A program made the position numbers and the translations under genes. A DNA stretch of 64,000 bases from Plazaster borealis (Eukaryota > Echinodermata > Asteroidea > Forcipulatida > Labidiasteridae). Positions 1-10,346 of this stretch are shown piece after piece (within the stretch, counting starts at the first letter, position 1; each line of letters opens with the position of its first letter). The stretch covers positions 3,132,318 to 3,196,317 of the forward strand of contig CM037462.1 of the NCBI GenBank assembly GCA_021014325.1, given 5' to 3'. The notes below the pieces were generated by a model. It saw only the letters and a list, made by a program, of their open reading frames with translations. It ran no database searches and was not told the origin of the DNA.

Positions 1-1063
1 GTCCTAAGACCACAACGTGGTCAAGTCCACATCATGTGAAATGTACCTAGCAGATCTGCACAAGCACGAGTCCATAGTCTTTGTATGACAATGATCGAGA
101 CCAGCGACAAACAAAATCAACGTTGTGAAAATTCACGATTGTCTGTGTGCATGCTGTGGATGAACACCCCATGCGCGCGCGCCCAGAGACCAAGGACCGT
201 GGTTTAGCTAGAGCTACCACGCATGCGCAAAAGATTAAGGATATGCGACACGGGACATTGGTTTCTGCGCTGTGTGAAAGGTCATGTTCGAGTTTGACCA
301 ATGTCCGTGATCAGGACAACTGGCGCCCGAGTCCAAGGACCCTTGTTTGACTTTGTCGTGTGAAAAGGGCTATAAGTGAGTTTTTTGTTGTTGCTGTCTC
401 GATTGTGGTCAGGAAAAGACTGTGGACCCATGCTTTTGTAGAGCAGAGGTACATCTCACACCATGTGGACTTGACAACGTTGTGTACTTAAGACAAGGAC
501 CCCTGTGGTCAGGCATGCAACTCTTCAATTTAAAAAAAAGAGGAAAATGTACCCTTTTCTCGATCGATGATAGATCCTTTCTTTTTGAAGTCATTTTGCG
601 ATTGATTATTTACGTTTGTACGTCGAGTGTGAAAACGTTTGTCCAACGTATTTGTCAAGCGCGTGCACAAGTATAGTACCCGTTCCCGACATAATCATTA
701 ACGTGAGAAAAAAATACGGAGCCAGACTATCGGCTTGAAGTCAACAGAGGGCGCTATAGCGACATAAGCCTAATAATGCTCACGGTATACGGAGTCTGTG
801 TCCTGCACTTGGTTCTCCTGTTATGTACGTATACAAAACACGGAGCCAGACGATATTCCTCTATTAATTTGTCAGCGCAGCGCGGAGTTGTAGCGCGATA
901 TTGGTCCAAGATTCCGCGACGCTGCAAACTGAAATAAGCCAAATACTTGAATATAAAATTTTTTCAAGGCCGGATTTTTGAAAAAACGCAGAAATCCTCG
1001 GATCCGCGAATTTAAAAATGCGGAAATCCACGGATCCGCGGAAGAGTTGCATGCCTGTGTGGT
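1..1063. other. No gene recognised
   Basis: Both strands were read for the missing second CRH domain and a WSxWS box, and none was found. Only short degenerate repeats are visible: CGGATCCGCG near 1000 and 1035, and CGGAGCCAGAC near 718 and 840. The receptor's next intron probably spans this stretch. Confidence 0.4.
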
Positions 1064-1470
1064 GTGTCGTGGCCGAGCGGATAAGAACACCGGACTCAAG
1101 CTCTGGTGTTTCTGATCAGCAGAGTGTCGGTTCAAGTCCCGGTCGTGACACTTGTGTCCTTAAGCAAGACACTTAACCATTATTGCTGCGTCCTTCGGAT
1201 GGGACAAACAGCCGTAGGTCCCGTGTGTTGTGTAATGCACGTTAAAGAATCCAGTGCACTTATCGTAAAGACAGGGGTTCCGCCCCGATGTTCCTGGTTT
1301 GATCGGCAGCATATTGCGCTACAGCACCTTGTAAAACCATAACATGGTGCTATAAAGGAATAGGTCTCATACTTCAACATGTAGCTCCGCATACCTTGCA
1401 GGAAAAAATCCAGAGCGCTTTGATACGCCCATCGGGTGTGATAAAGCGCTAGAACTCAGCATTATTGAAA
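1064..1470 (+). mobile_element. tRNA-derived SINE, family 1
   Basis: The head is tRNA-like, with an A-box-like TGGCCGAGCGG near 1070 and a B-box-like GGTTCAAGTCC near 1131. The body is conserved (CCTTCGGATGGGAC, CAGTGCACTTATCG, CCTGGTTTGATCGGCAGC) and the tail reads GATAAAGCGCTA. The body recurs at 39363-39790, 29166-29430 and, inverted, near 40500-40700. The head resembles the long-variable-arm tRNA class (Leu/Ser type). It lies in the intron after receptor exon 4. Confidence 0.85.
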
Positions 1471-1566
1471 GGGCTTTAGTGTTGGTGCTGTTTCTAAAAG
1501 TGGTAAGTATGGTGGGCGGAGCTCTACAGATTGGTAGATTTTGATTCATTGGTTTATAAAACCTAC

Positions 1567-1736
1567 CATCATTGAAAGGGTCGAAGGACCGAGTCGTGAC
1601 AGCTTCACCGAGTGCATTTGTCGTTTTGACTTGGACTTCTTGTCGTACTGGAACATTGTCAGCAATTCCCACAAAGCAGGTGTTTTCTTCACAGGTTGGA
1701 CACAGTGGGCAGTCTCTCCAATCACCACCAGCGAAT
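1567..1736 (-). CDS. Cytokine receptor exon 4: second half of CRH domain 1
   Basis: This 170-bp exon runs from acceptor GTCTTTGTAG to donor GATG|GTAGGT (phases 2 and 1). It supplies the second disulfide region, with four cysteines in C-x2-C-x2-C-x4-C where gp130 has two. It then has alternating hydrophobic residues, NALGEA and SFDPF, matching the end of D1 in gp130/CNTFR. The next exon, expected to start domain D2, was not found between 1 and 1500. Confidence 0.8.
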
Positions 1737-4561
1737 CTACAAAGACATTTTCGAGCATACACGTTTAAAGCAATCGTTTTTCTAAGTTCTGCTTAATTAA
1801 AGTCCACCAAAAAGACAGACACAAACTGAACGAAAACACCTTTGTAATGTGGTTTTCCCTATACACATTGACAGCTGTAGGTATCAAGATAAAGTCAACT
1901 GCTTTGGTTTTTGTCAACGTAATGCTGATTGATTTATAGGCAAAACTATAAAGAAAGGTACAATAAAAGTCACATGTGAAAGTTTCAGCTGAATATTTTT
2001 TCTATAGAACCTCTACACAAACTCACTCCATTTTTCTATACCACCTTTACACAAGCTTAGTCCTTTTTTATAGCACCTCAATACAAGCTTAGTCCATTTT
2101 TCTACAGCACCTCTGCACGAGCCTAGTCCATTTTTCTATAGCACCTATACAAGCCTAGTCCATTTTTCTATAGAACCTCTACATAAGCTCAGTCAAAACA
2201 AGGGTGGCAGCCTGTCCATTCTTGTATGTCACATTCGCTTCACAACGGGACAAATTTAAAGGTCTGTAATTGGGTATTACACAATAACCACCGGAAAGGG
2301 ATTTTACAAGGCAAGTTTTTTCAGAGCCTGTTGTCGCTCTTTGTACAGGTGAAACGATGGCGTATCACGGCAGGTGCCTGCCTCAACACGCTACACACTG
2401 GAAAGTCTGGGTGGATAAAAACGTCAGCCACCTGCATGTCAGCAAAAAATTTACATCATTCTGAACTTGTTCCGGGCGTAAAAAAACGTCCGCCATAAGT
2501 CTGTCCAAAACAAATTACGTCTTCAGATGTCATCTGACAAGAGAGTGGTTAAAATATTCTAATTGAAAATTTATAGAAAACCTCTCCTTTATTTGTTCTG
2601 CCACCTAGCATTCCAAAGTCTCGTTATTGCTGCAGCATTGTGAGAGTACGAACAATGTAATCACTTACATTCGGAACTGAAAATGATGAGTTGTCCGAAG
2701 ATTTGTTTCCGTTGTTTCCTCCCAGCTACAGCGATACTCATCAGGATTACGAATGATGCATTCCAGATCGACTGGCTCCGGTTTTGCTGCAGAATTACAA
2801 GTTATTTAGTTTAAGTGAAAAAGAAAGTGAAAACAAGTTTTGTCTGTTTTTGGAGGGAAGTACACAATCTGAGAAACGCTTCATGCAATAAAACGCTTGT
2901 CAGATTGAAATGTTTTTTAATCCCTTTCTCTAAAACCACGTTCCTCATCAGAAGGCAACCGTTTTTTTCAAAATGTTATACATTATCAACAGTTGCAGTA
3001 CGTGCTTCTTACCAAGTAAGTTTTTAAGCAGGACAGCTCTTTTCAAAACTAAGCAGTCACCCGAATTCCGAAATCTACTTCCCGGCAGCAGAATAAATAG
3101 CAAGACAAGTTCTCAAAGAATAAAATCTACACAGCAAACTAGATATACACATGGTGTTACCGCAAACCCGAGTTTACATTGATACCTCACCATGCAATGC
3201 TTCAAATCTGACATAAGTTTTTATGGTCATACATTTTTGGAGTAATTACCAAAGGTATACCCTTCCTTTAAAGGCACTGTACACGTTTGGTAATTACTCA
3301 AAATATATATTAGCATAAAAACTGACTTGGTAACGAGCAACAGAGAGCTGTTGATAGTATAAAACATTGTGAGAAACGACTCCCTCTGAAGTAACATAGT
3401 TTTTGAGAAAGAGGTAATTTCTCACTAAAATAATAAAAGACTTCTTGCAAGAAGCCTTTTATTCCTATCTGATGAAAGCACACAAATTTGTACAACTAGG
3501 GTGGTTTTTTTTCATCACTTTCTTGCAACTTCGATGACCAATTGAGCCCAAATTTTCACAGGCTTGTTATTTTATGCATATGTTGGGATACACCAAGTGA
3601 GAACACTGGTCTTTGACAATTACCAAACGTGTTCAGTGCCTTTAAGGAGAACGTAAGCTTATGACATCAGTCACAAAGAATCTATTTTGTTTTTGAACAT
3701 GTATCATCACTTACTTCCAACTAGCACTTCAACCCAAATCCTCATTGAAAAATTGTCCTCTTGAAAACCACACGAGTAGGTAGAACTCTGATCAAACGTG
3801 ACATTTGTCAATGAAAGCTGGGATACGCTGTCACCGATTGCGGAGTACCAGTCTGTTGGCAGAGTTCGGGAGCCTTTGTACCACACTATGTCCACGGCCG
3901 TTCGGCTGCCAGGCTGCGTCACATTGCTCAGGGTGCAGTTCAGGTGTAGGTCGGTACCCTGTTCAACCAACACAACATCCCCACTTCTCCCTGGCTCAAA
4001 ATATCCTGGTTAAAAGAAATTGTGTGCATATCAAGAACATTATCCCCAAAAGCCTATAGGTGTACTTCAACATGAATTGTGAAAGTTCCTTGTACCACAG
4101 TGGAAAATCGAGTAATACACCATACATGTTAGAGAAACTGACTAGGTGAATTTTAACTAGTTTTGGGTTGAACAAAGAAAAATTGACATTGAACAGGATT
4201 TGAACCTGTGATCTCCGGATTAACATGCCAGTGCTCTACCACTGTCCTCATATTGGCCCTGCTGTTTTTAACTCTGGTATTTGATTGCCGCTCCGATCCC
4301 TCCCCAAATATTTATTTTTCTTTTAGTTGCCCCCACCCCACCTTAAAAAAAAATAATAATTAGTCTGGCGCTGCCACTGACGCCAAGCATCTTTGATACA
4401 ACAACATTTCACTGAAAGATTATTCACCCGATGATTAATAAGAAATAAATAGAATATTTACCTTCTAAAGCAGACACCACTATCGGGAATGTTGACAGAC
4501 TTGACAAGAGGAGAACGGCAGCCGCTCGAAACACATTGTGAAGTGACATCATGTGGTACAT
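1567..4561 (-). CDS. Class I cytokine receptor, gp130/CNTFR/IL-6R-like (5' part: signal peptide, Ig domain, first CRH domain); continues beyond the left edge
   Basis: Four exons on the minus strand join in phase (4561-4462, 4005-3715, 2786-2669, 1736-1567), giving 226 codons plus one base. Residues 1-33 are a hydrophobic signal peptide. Residues ~35-130 are one Ig domain (C57, W75, Y110-x-C112, four N-glycosylation sequons). Residues ~131-227 form the first fibronectin-type domain of a cytokine-receptor homology module: C140, then C150-S-W152 (the family CxW hallmark), C179 and C190, and a late NALG (210-213) followed by FDP, as in gp130 and CNTFR. Such receptors bind helical cytokines at the cell surface and signal through JAK/STAT. 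The second CRH domain with the WSxWS box, the transmembrane segment and any tail are not in the window, so signalling versus soluble form cannot be told. Family assignment is from motif recall; the nearest subfamily is uncertain. Confidence 0.8.
1994..2196. repeat. Minisatellite of ~35-40 bp units in a receptor intron
   Basis: About five to six imperfect copies of a unit with CCATTTTTCTATAG, then ACCTCTACACAAGC, then CTAGT or TCAGT. It lies between receptor exons 4 and 3. Confidence 0.8.
2669..2786 (-). CDS. Cytokine receptor exon 3: first half of CRH domain 1
   Basis: This 118-bp exon runs from acceptor ATTCTGCAG to donor CGAAT|GTAAGT and has phases 1 and 2. It reads P-E-P-V-D-L-E-C, then C-S-W ten residues after that first cysteine. 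This is the opening strand and disulfide of a class I cytokine receptor D1 domain. Its phase-2 end fits exon 4 exactly. Confidence 0.8.
2880..3185. repeat. MITE fragments in a receptor intron
   Basis: The first half (about 2880-3025) is a decayed copy of the palindromic family seen at 3267-3645 and 13853-14240, sharing a CTTCTTACCAAGTAAG segment. The second half (about 3030-3200) matches, inverted, 4620-4760, and also matches 43915-44070. The shared landmarks are AAGCAGGACAG, CCGAATTCCGAAATCTACT and GGTGTTACCGCAAAC. Confidence 0.65.
3267..3645. mobile_element. MITE, TTTAAAGGCACTGTACACG family
   Basis: The termini are inverted: TTAAAGGCACTGTACACG at the left and CGTGTTCAGTGCCTTTAA at the right, and both continue as TTTGGTAATTAC. 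Copies with the same ends lie at 16893-17267 (opposite orientation, very similar throughout) and 26856-27240. More diverged copies are at 10649-11045, 17515-17879, 19050-19391 and 29904-30180. Confidence 0.85.
3715..4005 (-). CDS. Cytokine receptor exon 2: Ig domain
   Basis: This is a 291-bp, phase 1-1 exon between acceptor TTTTAACCAG and donor GGAA|GTAAGT. It encodes one complete Ig fold with LNC (C57), VWYKG (W75) and a YSC (Y110, C112) preceded by the usual D-x-S-x-x strand-F lead-in. Four N-x-S/T sequons suggest heavy glycosylation. A symmetrical exon holding a whole Ig domain is the normal architecture for extracellular receptors. Confidence 0.85.
4186..4258 (-). repeat. tRNA-like sequence (Asn-type anticodon loop), repeat copy
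   Basis: On the minus strand this reads as a degenerate tRNA with a GTTAATCCGG anticodon arm and a GGTTCAAATCC B box. Its 3' flank (TTTCTTTGTTCAACCC) is shared with 19731-19826, which points to a dispersed tRNA-derived repeat rather than a functional gene. Confidence 0.6.
4462..4561 (-). CDS. Cytokine receptor exon 1: signal peptide
   Basis: The first in-frame ATG is at 4561; two more in-frame ATGs follow at codons 4 and 5, so the exact start is open. The peptide has basic R12 followed by a run of A, V and L and ends in VSA-LE, a typical secretory leader. The donor is GAAG|GTAAAT, phase 1. The 5' UTR extends to higher coordinates and was not delimited. Confidence 0.75.
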
Positions 4562-4619
4562 CTTGCATTACAAGTCCTTAACACATGTCCTTTAACAATA
4601 ATAATAATACAGGATTTGA

Positions 4620-4925
4620 GGCATTGCATGGTGAGGTATCAATATATTTGGTTTGCGGTCATACCAAGTGTATATCTACTTGCTAGGTAGATTTTGTTCT
4701 TTGAAAACTTGTCTTGCTTTTTTATTCTACTGCCGCAGAGTAGAATATTCGGAATTCGGGAGACTTCTCAGTTCTGAAAAGAACTGTCCTACTTATTAAC
4801 TACTACCTGGGCGGGAGGTAGGAAATCGGGCGATCCACATAGCGAAAGTAGTAGTCCTGCCCGATTTCCTACCTCCCGCCCAGGATAGTTAATAAGCAGG
4901 ACAGTTCTTTTCAGAACTGAGTAAA
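4620..4925. mobile_element. Foldback element with near-perfect hairpin
   Basis: The segment 4755-4925 is an inverted repeat with arms of about 75 bp around a short centre. The arms share CAGTTCTGAAAAGAACTGTCC, ATTAACTA and GGGCGGGAGGTAGGAAATCG. The outer part 4620-4755 is the inverted counterpart of about 3040-3200. A single-arm copy of the family lies at 43835-44080. Confidence 0.8.
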
Positions 4926-5090
4926 CAATGTAAATGTAAATGTGAGGGAAGAGATTACCAGCACATCCACCCTCAGCCAACGATCCTCAGCATCCGGCCA
5001 TTACAGTTAAAAGATTGCAATTGCTCCAAGAGTGTAGCGGTTTTCAGGCCAAGTCCAGCCAGAGGAAGGCACTTGAAGCATCAACCCAGG

Positions 5091-5282
5091 GCCCAATTTC
5101 ATAGAGCTGCTTAAGCAGAAAATATTGCTTAACAATTTTCTGCTTAGCAGAAATGAGCAGGATACCAGTCACAAATTGTACACATGACAAGGTATTTTGG
5201 CTGGTAACCCTGTTCTGGTAAGCAACATTTTGTTGTGCTTAGATACTTTTTGTGCTTAAGCAGCTCTATGAAATTGGGCCCA
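5091..5282. mobile_element. Palindromic MITE, 'AATTTCATAGAGCTGCTTAAGC' family
   Basis: The ends are inverted: GGGCCCAATTTCATAGAGCTG at the left and CAGCTCTATGAAATTGGGCC at the right. The interior is rich in TGCTTAAGCA-like motifs and has a TTTTGGCTGGTAACC core. Related copies lie at 13258-13446, 13490-13650, 14631-14906, about 14977-15084, 17309-17497 and 19868-20059. Confidence 0.85.
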
Positions 5283-5319
5283 GAACTAAGAACCCTGATG
5301 GGCTGAGGAACGTCAGTGG

Positions 5320-5690
5320 ATGTGGATATGCTTAGACTCCAAAATGCTTAACAAAGAAGCTTTGTTGTGTGCTTCATCGGACTCAAGTTTTGATGACTGA
5401 ATCATAGTACTGTGGGTTCGATTCCCGGTCATGACACTTGTGTCCTTGAGCAAGGCACTTCACCATAATTGCTTCTCTTAACCCAGGTGTATAAATGCGA
5501 ACCTGAGAGGGCTAAAGAGTAGATCGTGTTGGACAAACCTCTTAGCTCTAATTTAAGCAGCTTTGGTTGTATACTCCCCAGGGAGTTGAGAAAGTTTGAG
5601 GAATGGTCTAAGTATGCCTGATGAACAGTGATAATAATTTTGTGAAGTGCCTTGATCTAGCAACTCGGAAATGTATTAAAGGTTTTCCCA
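5320..5690 (+). mobile_element. tRNA-derived SINE, family 2 (decayed head)
   Basis: A B-box-like GGTTCGATTCC near 5414 is followed by GACACTTGTGTCCTTGAGCAAGGCACTT. The body (CCCAGGTGTATAAATG, AGGGCTAAAGAG) differs from family 1. The tail (CTTGATCTAGCAACTCGG) is diverged. The opposite-strand copy at 43210-43515 shares the GTATAAATGGGTA body type. Confidence 0.7.
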
Positions 5691-5699
5691 ACAATTTCA

Positions 5700-7130
5700 A
5701 CAAAAATCCATTCATATTAACTCCCGACTCATTAAATTTCGTTTGAAAATGAAAGCTCCGTTGAATCAGCATTCAACAGTCAAAAGGAGTAATTCAATTT
5801 CGTAAAATTTTGAGTAATTCAATCAGTTAATAGACGATGTGACCTGTGACATCACATGTTTACAAAAGAGCCACCAAGCCTGGACTTCCTGCAGGCACGA
5901 TTTGTACACAGCTCAATGGGAAGAAACCATAAAAACTTAATTTTATGGAGATTGCACTGTCTAATTTTTTTCAACTTTTGATATGATGAAAGTGGGCACA
6001 TCTCAAAACTTGTTCAGCTGTTACTTTTATAACTCTTGGATTTATGTGGAAATTATGACACAAAATGTAAACTTTCCCATATGACTAGTGCAGTATCTTG
6101 CCTGCCAGAAAGGCCCAAGAATGTACAAGGTCACACTTATTGTAAACAAAGGTCACATGGTCAATAGCATTCACTGGTCAAATAAGATCATTCAATTTCA
6201 TTAGACCCGGAAGACTCATTCAATTTTGTAAAAGCCAGCAGCAACAGCTGGTCAACCATTCAATTTGATCAATTAGCAAACATTTTGTTTCCATTCAAAT
6301 TCAAGTTCTATGTTATGTGCTTCTCATTCTTCCTTGCCTACTAAATATAAAGGCAGATATTTTGAGGTGAATTCATTTCTACACCAGTATAATCACTGCC
6401 AAACTTAGATGCCGAGATGACTAGCACGTCAAAACATTGAAGGTTAAAGAAACCAACTTCAGATATAAATAAACGAATAGAAGAAAACATAATACGAAAA
6501 TGACCTGTGAAAACAAATCTGCAAAATACATTTTGTTTGGTGAGGGCATTAAAAGAATGAAATTTTATAACAACCCCTTGTATTTTTAAGGTTTTGGGTT
6601 TTTTTTTACATTTGTTAACTTCTGTTTTGACATGGTTCGAACATAAAGCCGGCAACATAAATACCAGGGCAACAATCTCAAGGCTCTAGCAAAAGATTTA
6701 GTTTTCATTTCAAACTTATCGGATACATGCTCAATAACTTTAAGCGTAACAAAGCAAATGGAACAATTATTACAATCAAAACAAAACACAGGATGTAAGT
6801 GAAATAATGTAATAACACGGAAATGCTCTTATTAACTGTGCCAGTAGTAGCTTTTCCTGGCCAATGTCAACAAAAAGCCCTTTTTAAAATCAATTTTGTT
6901 TGAAAATGAATGCTCCGTTGAATCAGCATTCAACAGTCAAAAGAAGTAAATTCAATTTCACCAGTTTAGCATTCACTTGTCAAATAAGATCATTCAATTT
7001 CATTAGGCCGCAAGACACATTCAATTTCAATGTCAGCAAGAGCTGGTCAACCATTCAATTTCATCATGTGTAAACAGGCAGTAGAAATTCAACTTAAATT
7101 GTCAAAGTGTAGTCTTGAATGCCTATAAAA
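5700..7130. repeat. Repeat-filled stretch with a direct duplication; no gene
   Basis: 5745-5830 plus 6165-6290 correspond to 6895-7070. Both read GTTGAATCAGCATTCAACAG, then AAATAAGATCATTCAATTTC and GCTGGTCAACCATTCAATTT. The first copy is interrupted by about 330 bp (5835-6165) that is itself related to 28080-28260. Recurrent ATTCAATTTC motifs dominate. I see no coding exon. Confidence 0.65.
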
Positions 7131-7142
7131 TGAAATGCTTGC

Positions 7143-7330
7143 TTAAGTCGAGTGATGTCCTGGAATCACGATGGTTCCCCGCGCCTTTCTGTCCCCCATT
7201 GCCGACTTGAAATCTGCTGATTCCAGACCCGTGTCCATTTTAAGAATGTCAGTGTACATTAGTGTAGGTTTACCAGGTTTCCTCCTCCCATGCTTAAGGG
7301 TCCACAGAACAATATTGGATACTGGTTTGT
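7143..7330 (-). pseudogene. LINE reverse-transcriptase C-terminal remnant
   Basis: The minus strand reads LWTLKHGRRKPGKPTLMYTD, then ILK, DTGL and a DRKARG block. This matches the poorly conserved C-terminal tail, after the polymerase domain, of RTE/CR1-like non-LTR retrotransposon proteins (pattern G-R-R-x-x-G-[KR]-P, then Y-x-D-x-L-K). No polymerase core or endonuclease is present. The frame stays open further upstream, but without recognisable homology. Confidence 0.6.
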
Positions 7331-7599
7331 CTTTGCTCCTGTAGCAGATGGCCAGCAAAACGCATACTTCTCTGTCTGATTTTTGTTGAGAGCTTGGGTA
7401 GGTTCCCAAATAGGACTTTGTTATAGAATGACTGAAACGAACCTGAATGAGAAGAACGAAATCATGTGCAGGGTTCTCCCCGTGCACAAGCTTGCGTATC
7501 GGGCCGATACACACGAATTGCGTGCTGATACGCGCACATTTTAATTTGTTTATAACACGGTAGTGCGACACAAAAATTAAATATTTCATGATAACTGAC

Positions 7600-8147
7600 T
7601 AGGCCAAGTAACAAAAGTAACGAGTTTCTCGTCCCACCCGCCTCCTTTTTGGCCGCCGCCTCCTTTTTTTCACTATTTGCTATTCAGAAAAAAAGCAAAA
7701 AAGAAAAATTTGAAGAAAAAAAGTTCCTTTTGTCTAGACTCTTTTTTCACCTTTGCAATACAAGTGCACGCATACACTGTCAAGGTTTCTCGTATACACC
7801 TGAGCTCAGTGGGTATTGGATGTGTTGCCAGGCTGTGATTTGTATAAATAGCTTCCATAGCTACTTCAAGCTGATTACGTACATTTTTCAATGTTTCTGA
7901 ATTTTGAAATTTGCTTAGCAAGTGGACTGAAATGATACAAATTATTTGTTTTGTCATACATTGCATCAGTATACTCATAAAGCATAATATCTGTGAATAA
8001 ATATATCTTGGCCAGCCATATTTAGCATGGCGGCCATCTTGGAAAAAAATAGAAAAAAAATTGAAAGATCGTTTATAGAAAACCCTTCCTCCTCCTTTTT
8101 GTTAAAAGTCCTGACGAGAAACTCGTTACTTTTGTTACTTGGCCTTA
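7600..8147. mobile_element. MITE with 34-bp terminal inverted repeats, TAGGCCAAGTAA family, copy 1
   Basis: The left end TAGGCCAAGTAACAAAAGTA continues to CTCGTC at about 7633. The right end 8113-8147 is its exact complement. The interior contains CTCCTTTTT tracts and a GGCGGCCATCTTGG segment. No coding capacity is seen. Confidence 0.85.
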
Positions 8148-8149
8148 AT

Positions 8150-8797
8150 ACTGATTTGTGATTACATCCAAATGTCATGTAAGTATTGCGCTTCCCACGA
8201 TGTAACCTTCGGTCAGAATCATAGCCCCATGAAACTTACGAGCACTATGGCAAAGTCAATACCAAATCAAAAGTTATAATTTGTATATTTATAATGAAAT
8301 TCTAAAAACTGGCTTTTAGGCCTAACCCTTTCCTTACCAAATTGTTTAGACATTAAACAACCTCTGGTGACCGCATTGTTTGACCACTTAAGCGTGAAGC
8401 ACACATTCTTACACAACAAACAGGTTTCGTTCAAAGGCCATTTTTATAAACTCCTTGAAAATATTGCTTTACATCAAGGTAAGACATACAAAAGTTCTGA
8501 ATTATTAAACTGTCTTACATATAATCTAAAAATCATTGAGATCGGTCAATAAATGTCAAACTTCTTTGTCTTTCTTTCCTCAGTGTGATCTGTAATCTCA
8601 AACACTTTTTTGTACACAATAACAATAATATGACGCTCCATAGGTTTAAGGCATTTCAGATCTTTCAACTCCAATTTGAAGATATTGCATAACACTTAAT
8701 AATAGCAACCTTATTTTAGATCTTTCTGTTTGATGGTCATCGTAATGATGGTAAGCTTGGGTATGAAGGGTGAACATAGACAAAACTACAGCTTTAT
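8150..8797. other. No gene recognised
   Basis: AT-rich sequence between two related MITEs. A short open frame (8367-8552, plus) has no recognisable motif and no convincing splice context. Confidence 0.4.
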
Positions 8798-9375
8798 TAG
8801 GCCAAGTAAAATAAATAACATGTTGCTCGTCCGGACTTTTTGAAAAAGTTGGTGAGGGAGGTCCTTGTTATTTGTTACTTTCAATTTTTTTGTTATTTTT
8901 TTCAAGATGGCCACCATGTCTAAGATGGCCGCCATATCGTATTTGAAGATGGTTTTATGGTTTTATGAGTATGTTCTGTATGTCCTCAAATTCTGTGTGT
9001 GTTTCTGTGTCCATTTTGATACATTGTAATTATTTCTAAAGAGTCATTCTTGATTTTGCTCCAAAGTTATTCTGTGTGCGTGGCATCGCGTCCTTGTGCA
9101 AAGAACTGTTGCATGCAAACCTGAAGGGCAAAACGTTTCAAAGTAAAGAGTTTCTCATTATGCGTTGCAATAGCTATTCTTGTAGGCCTACATGTAAGAC
9201 AGATGATTAAACTGCTCAATAAAAATAAAGGGTACATTGGAAATAGCTATAAATAATAAGTAAATTGATTTTTTTTTTTTTTTTTTTTAATAACAAATAA
9301 CAAAAAAATCGGTGCGGCTGCCAAAACCGAGGCGGGCGGGGACGAGCAACATGTTATTTATTTTACTTGGCCTTA
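8798..9375. mobile_element. MITE with 34-bp terminal inverted repeats, TAGGCCAAGTAA family, copy 2
   Basis: The left arm starts TAGGCCAAGTAAAATAAATA and ends CTCGTC near 8831. The right arm about 9341-9375 is its complement. The first 12 and last 6 bases of the arm match copy 1 while the middle differs. The interior has AAGATGGCCGCCAT and a T-tract near 9271-9288. Confidence 0.85.
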
Positions 9376-9639
9376 CAAATGGCATTTGTGCAGCTCAGGC
9401 ATGAGTGTTTTTGTTTGTGTACAAGCTTGGTCGACTAAAGTCGCCAATGGTAAGGAAAGGATTAAATCTAACAAAGTTTCACAACATGTATGCGGTGGCT
9501 GTCTAAAACAGATAACAACCTGCCACACATTTACATGTACATCCCCTTGGTGATAATCACACCACACCAATTAGGAACTACATCCTATCTTTTTCCGATG
9601 AACCAAAAATCCCAGATTTTAACAACTGTGTGATCATGT

Positions 9640-9895
9640 ACATGTGAGCCTAAACCCAAAGGCACCCCGTGGAAGACTTGACTTCCAACAAAACTCAAAA
9701 CAAGGGCTCAGTTTGAAAAACTCAACTTCCTGCCCTTGATTTTTAATATGGCAGGAAGTTCCGGCCATATTAAAAATAAAGGCATACTTTGGGAGACTTG
9801 ACTTTCTAACCCAAATAAAACAAGGGCATACTATTGGAGATTTGACCTTCCACCCCCCCCCCCAAAAAAAATAACAACAACAACAACAAAAGCAC
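9640..9895. repeat. Short palindrome, degenerate direct repeats and (AAC)n
   Basis: The block reads GGCA(C/T)..., GGAGACTTGACTTTC and AACAAGGGC three times. A hairpin sits inside at 9743-9777 (TTTTAATATGGC against GCCATATTAAAA). A short (AAC)n run follows at about 9872-9889. Confidence 0.6.
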
Positions 9896-10033
9896 ACTTA
9901 TGAAGAATTGAGAAATCACAACTAAACTGATTTCTGTTCCAATCTTGAAACTCAATGAATTTATCAATTCCAATGTCAATCGTCTAGAACATCTAAATTT
10001 GGAAACCCAACCAATCACTTTTTGTTTTTGTTG

Positions 10034-10346
10034 CTTGATTGCAGCAATATTTATAAGCATGACTGTGCACAAGATAATGTGATCCCAACGTAAACTGATT
10101 TACAAAGTGTTGTTTGAAGCTTTGCATGGTGTGGACAAATAAGAGGTAACTAAAATAAATAGTAAACTTGCGGGTACAACCATGTAAAAACTCTTAGGGA
10201 GTGTTGGCTTTGAAAAGAGCCGGTGGGGTCTCGATGAACATTTGTCCACACCATGCAAAGCTTCAAACAACACTTAAAAACCAGTTTACGTTGGGATTAC
10301 ATTATTTTGTGCACAGTCATGCTTATAAATATTGCTGCAATCAACT
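10034..10346. mobile_element. Foldback element with ~105-bp arms
   Basis: 10034-10140 and 10243-10346 are near-perfect inverted copies (landmarks GATTGCAGCAATATTTATAA, GTGCACA, CAACGTAAACTG, CTTTGCATGGTGTGGACAAA). They flank a loop of about 100 bp. No ORF is associated. Confidence 0.9.

Noticed and set aside
1..1500. Possible second CRH domain exon of the cytokine receptor
   Set aside because: The minus strand was read for W-S-x-W-S and for a proline-rich D2 start in phase 1. A frame near 1520-1460 begins after an acceptor-like CTGTAG but meets a stop and has no domain pattern.
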